NCBI RefSeq assembly: GCF_030817535.1
Contig: NZ_JAUSZL010000002.1
Location: 5,766,001 to 5,830,000, forward strand
Reading direction: 5' to 3'
DNA from: Streptomyces sp. V3I8
GTDB taxonomy: Bacteria; Actinomycetota; Actinomycetes; Streptomycetales; Streptomycetaceae
DNA: 64,000 nt
The notes under the pieces are model-generated. The model was not told the origin of the DNA. It saw nothing but the letters and a program-made list of their open reading frames with translations, and did not search any database. Position 1 is the first letter of the stretch, and each line of letters starts with the position of its first letter. Below, piece after piece: positions 52,569 to 61,072 of this stretch. The translations under genes and the position numbers were made by a program.

Positions 52569-53311
52569 CCGCGCCGGTGTTCGTGGTGGACGAGGTGCCC
52601 GGCGGGCCGCAGTTCGTGCTGGACGGGCCCGAGGGGCGGCACGCCGTGTCCGTGAAGCGGCTGCGGACCGGCGAGGACGTGGTCCTCACCGACGGGCGCG
52701 GCCGCTGGGCCGAGGGCGTCGTCATGACGGCCGAGGGCAAGGACCGGCTCGTCGTCGCGGACCTCCACACCGTGCACGAGGAGCCCGTGCCGGCGCCCCG
52801 CATCACCGTCGTGCAGGCGCTGCCCAAGGGCGACCGGGGTGAACTCGCCGTCGAGACCATGTCGGAGACCGGCGTCGACGCGATCGTCCCCTGGTCGGCG
52901 TCCCGTTGCGTCACGCAGTGGCGGGGCGAGCGGGGGGTGAAGGCCCTCGGGAAGTGGCGGGCGACCGCCCGCGAGGCGGGCAAGCAGTCGCGGCGGGTGC
53001 GGTTCGCGGAGGTCGCGGACGCGATGACGAGCAAGCAGGTTGCCGCGTTTCTCGCCAAAGCGGAGTTCGCCGCGGTGCTGCACGAGGACCGGGCCCACCC
53101 GGGGGAGCCGCTCGCGACGGTCGAACTGCCCTCCAGCGGGGAGATCGTGCTCGTCGTCGGCCCCGAAGGGGGCGTCTCCCCCGAGGAGTTGGAGCTGTTC
53201 ACGTCGGCCGGTGCCGTGGTCTGCCGGCTGGGGCGCAGTGTGCTGCGCACGTCCACCGCCGGAACCGCGGCGGTGGCGCTGCTGCTGGGCCGCACGGGCC
53301 GCTGGTCCTGA
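52565..53311 (+). CDS. rsmE: 16S rRNA (uracil1498-N3)-methyltransferase
   Basis: A 248-residue SPOUT methyltransferase modifying U1498 in helix 44. The N-terminal PUA-like part has GPEGRHAVSVKRLRTGEDVV and LTDGRGRWAEGVVM. The trefoil-knot domain has ITVVQALPKGDRGELAVETM, WSASRCVTQWRGERGVKALG, IVLVVGPEGGVSPEELELFT and RLGRSVLRTSTAGTAAVALL. The GPEGG and LGRxxLRTxTA signatures are diagnostic. It overlaps nitronate monooxygenase by four bases. The position downstream of dnaJ is conserved in many bacteria. Confidence 0.96.
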   Translation: MTAPVFVVDEVPGGPQFVLDGPEGRHAVSVKRLRTGEDVVLTDGRGRWAEGVVMTAEGKDRLVVADLHTVHEEPVPAPRITVVQALPKGDRGELAVETMSETGVDAIVPWSASRCVTQWRGERGVKALGKWRATAREAGKQSRRVRFAEVADAMTSKQVAAFLAKAEFAAVLHEDRAHPGEPLATVELPSSGEIVLVVGPEGGVSPEELELFTSAGAVVCRLGRSVLRTSTAGTAAVALLLGRTGRWS

Positions 53312-53413
53312 CCCCTCCTCGCCCCGTCCCGGGCGGGAGCGGTCATCCGTTCGAGTGGAGCGTGGCCGCATGAGGCCTACCGGGCGGCGGCCGGTAGTGG
53401 CACGCTGACGTGC

Positions 53414-53944
53414 ATGGGGGCAATGAGGCGTATACGGCATCGCGGTCCGGCCATGGCCCTGGCCGCCGTCGCGGCAGCGTTCACCCTGGTCGCGTGCGAA
53501 CCGGGCAACGGCATGAGCACCGCCGCCGTGGCGATCACCACCGACCAGAAGGGCACCAGCGAGCTGGAGAAGCGGGGCGTCGACGTGCAGTGGCTCACCT
53601 GCACCGCCACGTACGGCGAGAAGGACGGCCGGACGGTCACCTCGCCGAGCGTCAACAGCGTGGCGTCCGTCAACTGCACGGGCGAGACCGGCGACGGCCA
53701 GGACATCGGCATCAAGGGCAAGGTCACGCAGGAGGTCAACGGCACCTGCGTACGGGGCGACCTCACCGCCACGGTGGGCGGCAAAGAGGTGTTCCGGCTG
53801 AACGTCCTCGGCAATTGCCGGGCCGGCACGCAGCCCGCCGGCAACAGGACGACTCCGCCGGGCGGCCCGGGAGCGACCGTCACCGTCACCGAGACGGTGA
53901 CCCGGTTCCCCGATCCCACCTGCTCCTGCTTCCAGGGGAAGTGA
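53414..53944 (+). CDS. Putative secreted lipoprotein
   Basis: A 176-residue protein with a lipoprotein signal: basic MRRIRHRG, hydrophobic AMALAAVAAAFTLVAC, with lipobox LVAC at about residue 28. The mature part repeats two beta-rich segments around paired Cys (QWLTCTATYGEKDGRTVTSP, VNCTGETGDGQDIGIKGKVT, NGTCVRGDLTATVGGKEV, VLGNCRAG), suggesting disulfides. The tail is Thr/Pro-rich and ends TCSCFQGK. ATG 53414 or 53423 may be the start. I do not recognise a family beyond small streptomycete lipoproteins. It lies between rsmE and the tricorn gene. Confidence 0.78.
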   Translation: MGAMRRIRHRGPAMALAAVAAAFTLVACEPGNGMSTAAVAITTDQKGTSELEKRGVDVQWLTCTATYGEKDGRTVTSPSVNSVASVNCTGETGDGQDIGIKGKVTQEVNGTCVRGDLTATVGGKEVFRLNVLGNCRAGTQPAGNRTTPPGGPGATVTVTETVTRFPDPTCSCFQGK

Positions 53945-53989
53945 TCAGGGGCTCTGGCCGCGGACGGGACGGCTGCATAGGGTGATCGG

Positions 53990-56900
53990 GTGAAACAGCC
54001 TGCATCCGCCGCGTCCGACGCGACCACCCAGCCGTCCGCGTATCTCCGGTACCCGCACCTGCACGGTGAGTTGATCACCTTCACGGCCGAGGACGACGTC
54101 TGGGTCGCGCCGCTCGACGGCGGCCGGGCCTGGCGCGTCAGCGCCGACAACGTCCCGGTGAACCATCCACGGATCTCCCCGGACGGGACGACCGTCGCCT
54201 GGACCTCGACCCGCGACGGCGCCCCCGAGGTGTACATCGCCCCCGTCGACGGGGGCTCCGTCGAACGCCTGACGTACTGGGGCAGTTGGCGGACCCAGGT
54301 GCGCGGCTGGACCCCGCGGGGCGAGGTGCTCGCGCTCAGCACACAGGGCCAGGCGAGCCTGCGCCGCAGCTGGGCCCGCGCCGTCCCGCTCGACGGCGGA
54401 CCCGCGGCCACCCTCCCGTACGGACCCGTCGGCGACGTGGCCCAGGGCGGTCCCGGGACCGTTCTGCTGTCCGCGCCCATGGGACGCGAGGCCGCCTGGT
54501 GGAAGCGCTACCGGGGCGGCACCGCGGGAAAGCTGTGGATCGACCGCGAGGGCGAGGGGGAGGCCGGGGAGTTCGTACGGCTGCACGCCGACCTCGACGG
54601 GAACCTGGAGTACCCGTCGTGGGTGGGGGAGCGGGTCGTCCTCCTCTCCGACCACGAAGGCGTGGGGGCCGTGTACTCCTCCCTCGCCGACGGGTCCGAC
54701 CTGCGGCGGCACACCGGCATCGAAGGCTTCTACGCCCGGCACGCCGCCACCGACGGCAGCCGGGTCGTGTACGCGTCCGCCGGGCAGCTGTGGATCCTCG
54801 ACGACCTCGACGGGGCCGAGCCGCGGCTGCTCGACATCCGGCTCGGCGGACAGCGCGTCGACCTGCAGCCCCACCCGGTGAACGCGTCCCGCTGGTTCGG
54901 GTCCGCCGCCCCCGACCACACCGGACGCGGCAGCGCGGTCTCCGTGCGCGGCGCCGTCCACTGGGTCACCCACCGCTCGGGCCCCACCCGCGCGCTCGCC
55001 GCCGAACCGGGCGTACGGGCCAGACTGCCCCGCACCTTCCGCGCCGACGGCGAGGAGCACGTGGTGTGGGTGACCGACGCGGAGGGCGACGACGCGCTGG
55101 AGTTCGCCCCGGCGACGGGCGCGGCACCGGGCGCCACCCCGCGCAGGCTCGCCGCCGGACAGCTGGGGCGCGTGCTCGGGCTCGCGGTGGCCCCCGACGG
55201 CAGCCGGGTCGCGGTCGCCTCGCACGACGGCCGCGTGCTGCTCGTCGAGCGGGAGACCGGCGAGGTCCGGGAGGTCGACCGCAGCGAGGACGGCGAGGTC
55301 TCCGGGCTCGTCTTCTCACCCGACTCGGCCTGGCTGGCCTGGTCGCACCCCGGCCCGCGCCCGCTGCGCCAGCTCAAGCTCGCCAACACCGCCGACCTGT
55401 CGGTGACCGAGGCGACACCGCTGCGGTTCCGCGACTACGCGCCGGCGTTCACGCTCGACGGCAAGCACCTCGCGTTCCTGTCCGCGCGCTCCTTCGACCC
55501 CGTCTACGACGAGCACGTCTTCGACCTGGCCTTCGTCGGCGGCTCCCGGCCGCACCTCATCACCCTCGCCGCCACCACCCCCTCACCCTTCGGCCCGCAG
55601 CGGCACGGCCGCCCCTTCGAGGCGCCCGACAAGGACGAGACGCCCGACAGCGAGGGCTCGCCGGCCACCCGGATCGACCTCGACGGGCTCGGCGACCGCA
55701 TCGTGCCGCTCCCCGTGGAGGCCGCCAGCTACACGGGCCTCAAGGCCGCCAAGGACGGGCTGCTGTGGCTGCGGCACCCGGTGCGCGGCGTCCTCGGGGC
55801 GTCCAGGGCCACCCCCGACGCCCCGGACCCGAAGACCGACCTGGAGCGCTACGACCTCGTCCAGCAGCGCCTCGAACACCTCGCCTCGGACGCCGACAGC
55901 TTCCTGGTCACCGGTGACGGCAAGCGGCTCCTGCTGTGGACCGACCACAAGCTCAAGGTCGTCCCCAGCGACCGGCGCGCCTCGAACGACGACGAGAGCG
56001 ACACCAACATCACCGTCGACCTGTCGCGCATCCGCCAGAACGTCGACCCGGCCGCCGAGTGGCGCCAGATGTACGACGAGACCGGCCGCCTCATGCGCGA
56101 CAACTTCTGGCGCCCCGACCTGGGCGGCACCGACTGGGACGGCGTCCTGGACCGCTACCGGCCCGTCCTCGGCCGGGTCGCCACCCACGACGACCTCGTC
56201 GACCTGCTCTGGGAGGTGCAGGGCGAACTCGGCACCTCGCACGCGTACGTCATGCCGCGCGGCGGGTTCGGCGGCGGGGACCGGCAGGGGCTGCTCGGCG
56301 CCGACATCTCCCGCCACGACGACGGCCCGCAAGGGACACCCCGGTGGCGCATCGACCGCATCCTGCCGTCGGAGACCTCCGACCCCGACGCGCAGTCGCC
56401 GCTCGCGGCACCCGGCGTCGCGGTGCGCGCGGGGGACGCCGTCGTGGCCGTCTCCGGGCGGCCCGTCGACCCGGTCGCGGGGCCCGCGCCGCTGCTCGTC
56501 GGCACGGCCGGCAAGCCCGTCGAACTCACCATCTCCCCGGCGGGCGGCGGTGATCCGCGGCACGCGGTGGTGGTACCGGTGTCCGACGAGGAACCGCTGC
56601 GCTACCACGCGTGGGTCGCCGACCGGCGCGCCTACGTGCACGAGAAGTCCGGCGGCCGGCTCGGGTACCTGCACGTGCCCGACATGCAGGCGCCCGGCTG
56701 GGCCCAGATCCACCGCGACCTGCGGATCGAGGTGGCGCGCGAGGGGCTCGTGGTGGACGTCCGCGAGAACCGCGGCGGGCACACCTCGCAGCTCGTCGTC
56801 GAGAAGCTGGCCCGGCGCATCGTGGGCTGGGACCTCGCCCGCGGGATGCGGCCGACCAGTTATCCGGAGGACGCGCCCCGCGGGGCCGTCGTCGCGGTCG

Positions 56901-57247
56901 CCAACGAGTTTTCCGGCTCGGACGGGGACATCGTGAACGCGGCGATCAAGGCGCTCGGGATCGGACCCGTCGTCGGTACGCGTACGTGGGGCGGCGTCAT
57001 CGGGATCGACAGCCGGTACCGGCTGGTCGACGGGACGCTCGTCACCCAGCCCAAGTACGCGTTCTGGCTGGAGGGTTACGAGTGGGGCGTGGAGAACCAC
57101 GGCGTCGATCCGGACGTCGAGGTCGTCCAGGCGCCGCAGGACCACGCCGCCGGGCGGGACGTCCAGCTCGACGCGGCGATCCGCATCGCGCTGGAAGGGC
57201 TCGAGGAGAGCCCGTCGAAGGTGGCTCCGGAGTTGCCGGAGGCGTAA
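53990..57247 (+). CDS. Tricorn-type protease (S41 family peptidase with beta-propellers)
   Basis: A 1085-residue protein. Residues about 20-650 form tandem WD/YWTD-like propellers (HPRISPDGTTVAWTSTRDGA, VYIAPVDGGSVERLTYWGSW, FTLDGKHLAFLSARSFDPVY). The core (about 690-760; WRQMYDETGRLMRDNFWRPD) and the PDZ domain (about 765-880; APGVAVRAGDAVVAVSGRPV) follow. The C-terminal protease has the nucleophile in VANEFSGSDGDIVNAAIKAL and the stabilising TRTWGGVIGID; the His is in LGTSHAYVM. Tricorn degrades peptides released by proteasome-like proteases in the cytosol. The GTG at 53990 is preceded by TAGGGT 6 bases upstream (leaderless pattern). All expected domains are intact. Confidence 0.94.
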   Translation: MKQPASAASDATTQPSAYLRYPHLHGELITFTAEDDVWVAPLDGGRAWRVSADNVPVNHPRISPDGTTVAWTSTRDGAPEVYIAPVDGGSVERLTYWGSWRTQVRGWTPRGEVLALSTQGQASLRRSWARAVPLDGGPAATLPYGPVGDVAQGGPGTVLLSAPMGREAAWWKRYRGGTAGKLWIDREGEGEAGEFVRLHADLDGNLEYPSWVGERVVLLSDHEGVGAVYSSLADGSDLRRHTGIEGFYARHAATDGSRVVYASAGQLWILDDLDGAEPRLLDIRLGGQRVDLQPHPVNASRWFGSAAPDHTGRGSAVSVRGAVHWVTHRSGPTRALAAEPGVRARLPRTFRADGEEHVVWVTDAEGDDALEFAPATGAAPGATPRRLAAGQLGRVLGLAVAPDGSRVAVASHDGRVLLVERETGEVREVDRSEDGEVSGLVFSPDSAWLAWSHPGPRPLRQLKLANTADLSVTEATPLRFRDYAPAFTLDGKHLAFLSARSFDPVYDEHVFDLAFVGGSRPHLITLAATTPSPFGPQRHGRPFEAPDKDETPDSEGSPATRIDLDGLGDRIVPLPVEAASYTGLKAAKDGLLWLRHPVRGVLGASRATPDAPDPKTDLERYDLVQQRLEHLASDADSFLVTGDGKRLLLWTDHKLKVVPSDRRASNDDESDTNITVDLSRIRQNVDPAAEWRQMYDETGRLMRDNFWRPDLGGTDWDGVLDRYRPVLGRVATHDDLVDLLWEVQGELGTSHAYVMPRGGFGGGDRQGLLGADISRHDDGPQGTPRWRIDRILPSETSDPDAQSPLAAPGVAVRAGDAVVAVSGRPVDPVAGPAPLLVGTAGKPVELTISPAGGGDPRHAVVVPVSDEEPLRYHAWVADRRAYVHEKSGGRLGYLHVPDMQAPGWAQIHRDLRIEVAREGLVVDVRENRGGHTSQLVVEKLARRIVGWDLARGMRPTSYPEDAPRGAVVAVANEFSGSDGDIVNAAIKALGIGPVVGTRTWGGVIGIDSRYRLVDGTLVTQPKYAFWLEGYEWGVENHGVDPDVEVVQAPQDHAAGRDVQLDAAIRIALEGLEESPSKVAPELPEA

Positions 57248-57282
57248 CGGTGTGTCGCCGGGTGCGGGTGCGTGGGGGCTGG

Positions 57283-57315
57283 TCGCGCAGTTCCCCGCAC
57301 CCCTGACGGGGCACG
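57283..57315. repeat. Dispersed GC-rich intergenic hairpin repeat, copy 4
   Basis: TCGCGCAGTTCCCCGCACCC then CTGACGGGGCA, 35 bases after the tricorn stop. It shares the core with copies at 576 and 47249, slightly diverged (CAC for CGC). It may terminate the tricorn transcript before the HIT gene. Confidence 0.55.
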
Positions 57316-57363
57316 CTCGGTAGCATGCCGGAGCACCGATCACCGAGACCGAGGAGGCCGCAC

Positions 57364-57717
57364 ATGGCAGGCGAACCGCAGGACGACTGTCTGTTCTGCA
57401 AGATCGTCGGGGGGAAGATCCCGGCCACCGTCGTGCGTGAGACGGAGACGACCCTCGCCTTCCGGGACATCAGCCCGCAGGCGCCCACCCACGTGCTGGT
57501 GATCCCCAGGGTCCACCACCCGGACGCGGCCTCGCTCGCCGCCGCCGAGCCCGCCGTCCTCGCCGACGTCGTGCGCGAGGCCGGTGAGGTCGCCGCCGAC
57601 GAGAAGCTCGACAGCTACCGCATCGTCTTCAACACGGGCAGCGGGGCCGGCCAGACGGTCTTCCACGCGCACGCCCACGTGCTGGGCGGCCGCGGACTGC
57701 AGTGGCCCCCCGGATAA
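57364..57717 (+). CDS. HIT family nucleotide hydrolase/transferase
   Basis: A 117-residue histidine-triad protein. The zinc-like N-terminal CLFCKIVGGKIPATVV is followed by FRDISPQAPTHVLVIPRVHH and the triad FHAHAHVLGGRGLQW (HxHxHxx, with Phe before the first His). Such proteins hydrolyse AMP-lysine or adenylated substrates. GAGGAGG lies 7 bases before the ATG. It is followed by the RNase Z gene 6 bases downstream, so the two are probably one transcript. The cellular substrate is unknown. Confidence 0.95.
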   Translation: MAGEPQDDCLFCKIVGGKIPATVVRETETTLAFRDISPQAPTHVLVIPRVHHPDAASLAAAEPAVLADVVREAGEVAADEKLDSYRIVFNTGSGAGQTVFHAHAHVLGGRGLQWPPG

Positions 57718-57723
57718 CCCGGC

Positions 57724-58629
57724 GTGTCCGTACGTGAACTGGTGGTCCTCGGCACCGCCAGCCAGGTTCCCACCCGGCACCGCAACCACAACGGCTACCT
57801 GCTGCGCTGGGACGGCGAGGGCATCCTCTTCGACCCCGGCGAGGGCACGCAGCGGCAGATGCTGCGGGCCGGGGTCGCCGCGCACGACCTGCACCGCCTG
57901 TGCGTCACGCACTTCCACGGCGACCACTCGCTGGGCCTCGCCGGGGTCATCCAGCGCATCAACCTCGACCGGGTGCCGCACGAGATCAGCGCGCACTACC
58001 CGCGCTCGGGGCAGAAGTTCTTCGACCGGCTGCGGTACGCGACCGCCTACCGCGAGACGGTCGCGCTCACCGAGGCCCCGGTCGACACCGACGGGGTCCT
58101 CGCGGCCACGGGGACGTACACGCTGGAGGCGCGCAGGCTCTCGCACCCCGTCGAGTCGTACGGGTACCGGCTGGTCGAGCCCGACGGGCGGCGGATGCTG
58201 CCCGAGCGGCTCGCCGCGCACGGGGTCCGGGGCCCGGACGTGGGGCGCATCCAGCGGGAGGGGGTCCTCGGCGACGTCACACTGGACGACGTCAGCGAGG
58301 TGCGGCGCGGCCAGCGGTTCGCGTTCGTCATGGACACCCGGCTGTGCGACGGGGTGCACGCGCTCGCGGAGGGCTGCGACATGCTCGTCATCGAGTCGAC
58401 ATTCCTCGACGAGGACGTGCGGCTCGCCGTCGACCACGGGCACCTCACCGCGGGACAGGCGGCGACCGTGGCGCGGGACGCGGGCGTACGGCATCTGGTG
58501 CTGACGCACTTCAGCCAGCGGTACTCCGAACCCGGGGAGTTCGAACGGCAGGCGCGGGCCGCCGGGTTCGAGGGGGAGCTGACGGTGGCGCACGACCTGC
58601 TGAGGGTGCCGGTTCCGAAGCGCAGGTGA
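57724..58629 (+). CDS. rnz: Ribonuclease Z
   Basis: A 301-residue MBL-family endonuclease that trims tRNA 3' ends lacking an encoded CCA, which fits the tRNAs here. Motifs: [35 protein letters not shown], the metal motif [61 protein letters not shown] and [15 protein letters not shown]. The GTG at 57724 lies just after the HIT stop. Length and motifs are fully normal. Confidence 0.95.
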   Translation: MSVRELVVLGTASQVPTRHRNHNGYLLRWDGEGILFDPGEGTQRQMLRAGVAAHDLHRLCVTHFHGDHSLGLAGVIQRINLDRVPHEISAHYPRSGQKFFDRLRYATAYRETVALTEAPVDTDGVLAATGTYTLEARRLSHPVESYGYRLVEPDGRRMLPERLAAHGVRGPDVGRIQREGVLGDVTLDDVSEVRRGQRFAFVMDTRLCDGVHALAEGCDMLVIESTFLDEDVRLAVDHGHLTAGQAATVARDAGVRHLVLTHFSQRYSEPGEFERQARAAGFEGELTVAHDLLRVPVPKRR

Positions 58630-58649
58630 AATGCCCGTATCATGCTCTG

Positions 58650-59642
58650 ATGCCCCTCCCCAAAGCTGAACTGCACCTGCATATCGAAGGCACCCTGGAG
58701 CCCGAGCTGGCGTTCGCGCTGGCCGACCGCAACGGCGTCGCGCTGCCGTACGCCGACACGGACGAGCTCCGCAAGGCGTACGAGTTCTCCGATCTGCAGT
58801 CGTTCCTGGACCTGTACTACGGGCTGATGGCCGTGCTGCGGACCGAGGACGACTTCGCGGACCTCACCGACGCGTACCTCGCGCGCGCCGCGGCCCAGGG
58901 CGTGCGGCACGCGGAGATCTTCTTCGACCCGCAGGCGCACCTCGCGCGGGGCGTGGGCATGGAGACCGTGATGGAGGGGCTCGGGCGGGCGCTGGACCGC
59001 AGCGAGGCCGCGCACGGCGTCTCCACCCGGCTGATCATGTGCTTCCTGCGGGACGAGTCCGCCGCGTCCGCGCAGGAGACCCTGGAGGCCGCGAAGCCGT
59101 ACCTCGACCGGATAACCGGCGTGGGACTCGACTCCGCCGAGGTGGGGCACCCGCCGGCGAAGTTCCGCGAGGTGTACGAGGCCGCCGCCGCGCTCGGCCT
59201 GCGCCGGGTCGCGCACGCGGGCGAGGAGGGGCCGCCCGCCTACATCACCGAGGCGCTCGACGTGCTCGGGGCCGAGCGGATCGACCACGGGCTGCGCTGC
59301 CTGGAGGACCCGGAGCTGGTGGCCCGCCTGGTGCGGGACCGGGTGCCGCTGACGCTGTGCCCGCTGTCCAACGTGCGGCTGCGGGCCGTCGACCTCCTGG
59401 CGGACCACCCGCTGCCCGCGATGCTCGACGCGGGACTGCTGTGCACCGTCAACTCCGACGACCCCGCCTACTTCGGCGGATACGCCGAGGACAACTTCGA
59501 CGCCGTGCGCACGGCGCTGGGGCTGTCCCCGGAGCGGCTGCGCGAGCTCGCGCGCAACTCGTTCGCCGCGTCGTTCCTCGACGACGACGAGGAACGGCGG
59601 AGCCGGTACCTCGCCGAGGTGGAGGCGTACGAGTTCCCGTGA
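58650..59642 (+). CDS. Adenosine/adenine deaminase
   Basis: A 330-residue zinc-dependent purine deaminase. Ligand and catalytic motifs: AELHLHIEGTLEPELAFALA, VRHAEIFFDPQAHLARGVGM, VAHAGEEGPPAYITEALDVL, ERIDHGLRCLEDPELVARLV, PLTLCPLSNVRLRAV and CTVNSDDPAYFGGYAEDNFD. The SDDPAYFGGY block and HIEGTLEP are typical of the adenine deaminase subfamily (Aah1-like) rather than classical adenosine deaminase, so adenine is the more likely substrate. The annotation 'adenosine deaminase' would be the family-level default. It is close behind rnz and ahead of a sugar kinase. Confidence 0.9.
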   Translation: MPLPKAELHLHIEGTLEPELAFALADRNGVALPYADTDELRKAYEFSDLQSFLDLYYGLMAVLRTEDDFADLTDAYLARAAAQGVRHAEIFFDPQAHLARGVGMETVMEGLGRALDRSEAAHGVSTRLIMCFLRDESAASAQETLEAAKPYLDRITGVGLDSAEVGHPPAKFREVYEAAAALGLRRVAHAGEEGPPAYITEALDVLGAERIDHGLRCLEDPELVARLVRDRVPLTLCPLSNVRLRAVDLLADHPLPAMLDAGLLCTVNSDDPAYFGGYAEDNFDAVRTALGLSPERLRELARNSFAASFLDDDEERRSRYLAEVEAYEFP

Positions 59643-59672
59643 CCCCTCCGGGGGCGCGGGGAACCGCGCGAA
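59643..59672. repeat. Dispersed GC-rich intergenic hairpin repeat, copy 5 (inverted)
   Basis: CCCCTCCGGGGGCGCGGGGAA followed by CCGCGCGAACGG, directly after the deaminase stop. This is a complement-orientation copy of the repeat at 576. Confidence 0.5.
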
Positions 59673-59779
59673 CGGCCACGACGGACCCGCACCTTCCCCC
59701 CCGGCGTGTCGCCTTCGGAGCCCCGGCGGAGCGGGTGGTGCACACTGGCCTGAATCCGCACCACCCATGGGAGCCCACC

Positions 59780-60889
59780 GTGACCGCGTCCGACGGGAAG
59801 GGACCGTACCGACAGGCCCAGTTCGACCCGCTCGCCGAACTGCGCCGCTGCGACGACCCGCCCTGGGACGTCTACCTCACCGGCACCGTCTTCCTCGACA
59901 TCATCTTCACCGGACTCGACTCCGCGCCCGTGCGCGGCACCGAGTCCTGGGCCCGCGGCATGGGCTCCAGCCCCGGCGGCGTCGCCAACATGGCGACCGC
60001 CCTGGCCCGCCTCGGCCTCAGGACGTCCCTGGCGGCGGCCTTCGGGGACGACCACTACGGGGAGTACTGCTGGGACGCCCTGGAGCAGGGCGAGCACATC
60101 GACCTCTCCGCGTCCCGCACCGCGCCCGGCTGGCACTCCCCGGTGACCGTCTCGATGGCGTACGAGGGCGAACGCACCATGGTCAGCCACGGCCACGAGC
60201 CGCCCCCGGAGGAGCCCGCCCCCGACTGCTCACCCCGTGCGCGGGCGGCCGTCGCCTCGCTGACGCCCGGCACGAGCGCGCACTGGATCGCCGGCGCCGC
60301 GGCCCGCGGCACCCGGATCTTCGCCGACGTCGGCTGGGACGACACGGGACGCTGGGACCTCGCCGGGCTGCCCGACCTGCGGCACTGCGAGGCGTTCCTG
60401 CCGAACGCGGAGGAGGCCATGCGGTACACCGGCGCCGCCAGTCCCCGCGCGGCGGCGCACGCCCTCACCGAGTACGTGCCGCTGGCCGTCGTCACGCTGG
60501 GTGCCGAAGGCGCGTACGCCGTGGACCGCCGGACCGGCGAGACCGCGGAGGTTCCGGCCATCGAGGTGGAGGCCATGGACCCGACCGGCGCCGGGGACGT
60601 CTTCGTCGCCGGGTTCGTCACGGGCACGCTGGCCGGCTGGCCGCTCGCCGACCGCCTCGCCTTCGCCGGCCTCACCGCGGCCCTCTCGGTCCAGGAGTTC
60701 GGCGGGTCGCTCTCCGCGCCCGGCTGGTCGGAGATCGCCGCCTGGTGGCGCCGCGTGCAGTCCTACGACGACCAGGACCCCGCCGCGCTCGGCCGGTACG
60801 CCTTCCTGGAACCGCTGCTCCCGGAGACCGCCCGGACGTGGCCCCTGCGACGGGCCGTACCGACGATCGGGTTCCGCGCGCCGGTGTGA
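59780..60889 (+). CDS. PfkB family carbohydrate kinase
   Basis: A 369-residue ribokinase-family enzyme. N-terminal motif: VYLTGTVFLDIIFTGLDSAP and SSPGGVANMATALARLGLRT; C-terminal anion-hole motif: AMDPTGAGDVFVAGFVTGTL (catalytic Asp in GAGD). FLPNAEEAMRYTG and VVTLGAEGAYAVDR are further hallmarks. The GTG at 59780 is chosen by homology with the start of the fold; the preceding region is intergenic. PfkB kinases phosphorylate sugars or nucleosides; proximity to the deaminase hints at nucleoside or ribose salvage but does not prove it. About 180 bases separate it from phoH. Confidence 0.88.
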   Translation: MTASDGKGPYRQAQFDPLAELRRCDDPPWDVYLTGTVFLDIIFTGLDSAPVRGTESWARGMGSSPGGVANMATALARLGLRTSLAAAFGDDHYGEYCWDALEQGEHIDLSASRTAPGWHSPVTVSMAYEGERTMVSHGHEPPPEEPAPDCSPRARAAVASLTPGTSAHWIAGAAARGTRIFADVGWDDTGRWDLAGLPDLRHCEAFLPNAEEAMRYTGAASPRAAAHALTEYVPLAVVTLGAEGAYAVDRRTGETAEVPAIEVEAMDPTGAGDVFVAGFVTGTLAGWPLADRLAFAGLTAALSVQEFGGSLSAPGWSEIAAWWRRVQSYDDQDPAALGRYAFLEPLLPETARTWPLRRAVPTIGFRAPV

Positions 60890-61072
60890 GGAGCGCGGGG
60901 CCGTGGCCGCGGTCACGGTGACGCAGGGGGCCAGGTGACGCACGGGACCACAGGTACGACGGAAAAGTCCTACGGTCTTGTCGGCGCCCCGTCGTACTCT
61001 TGGAGGCACAAAGCTGCCGTACCGGCAAGCGTGCCTCACCGAGGGAGATGAGCAGGCCTACAGAGCCGGCCC

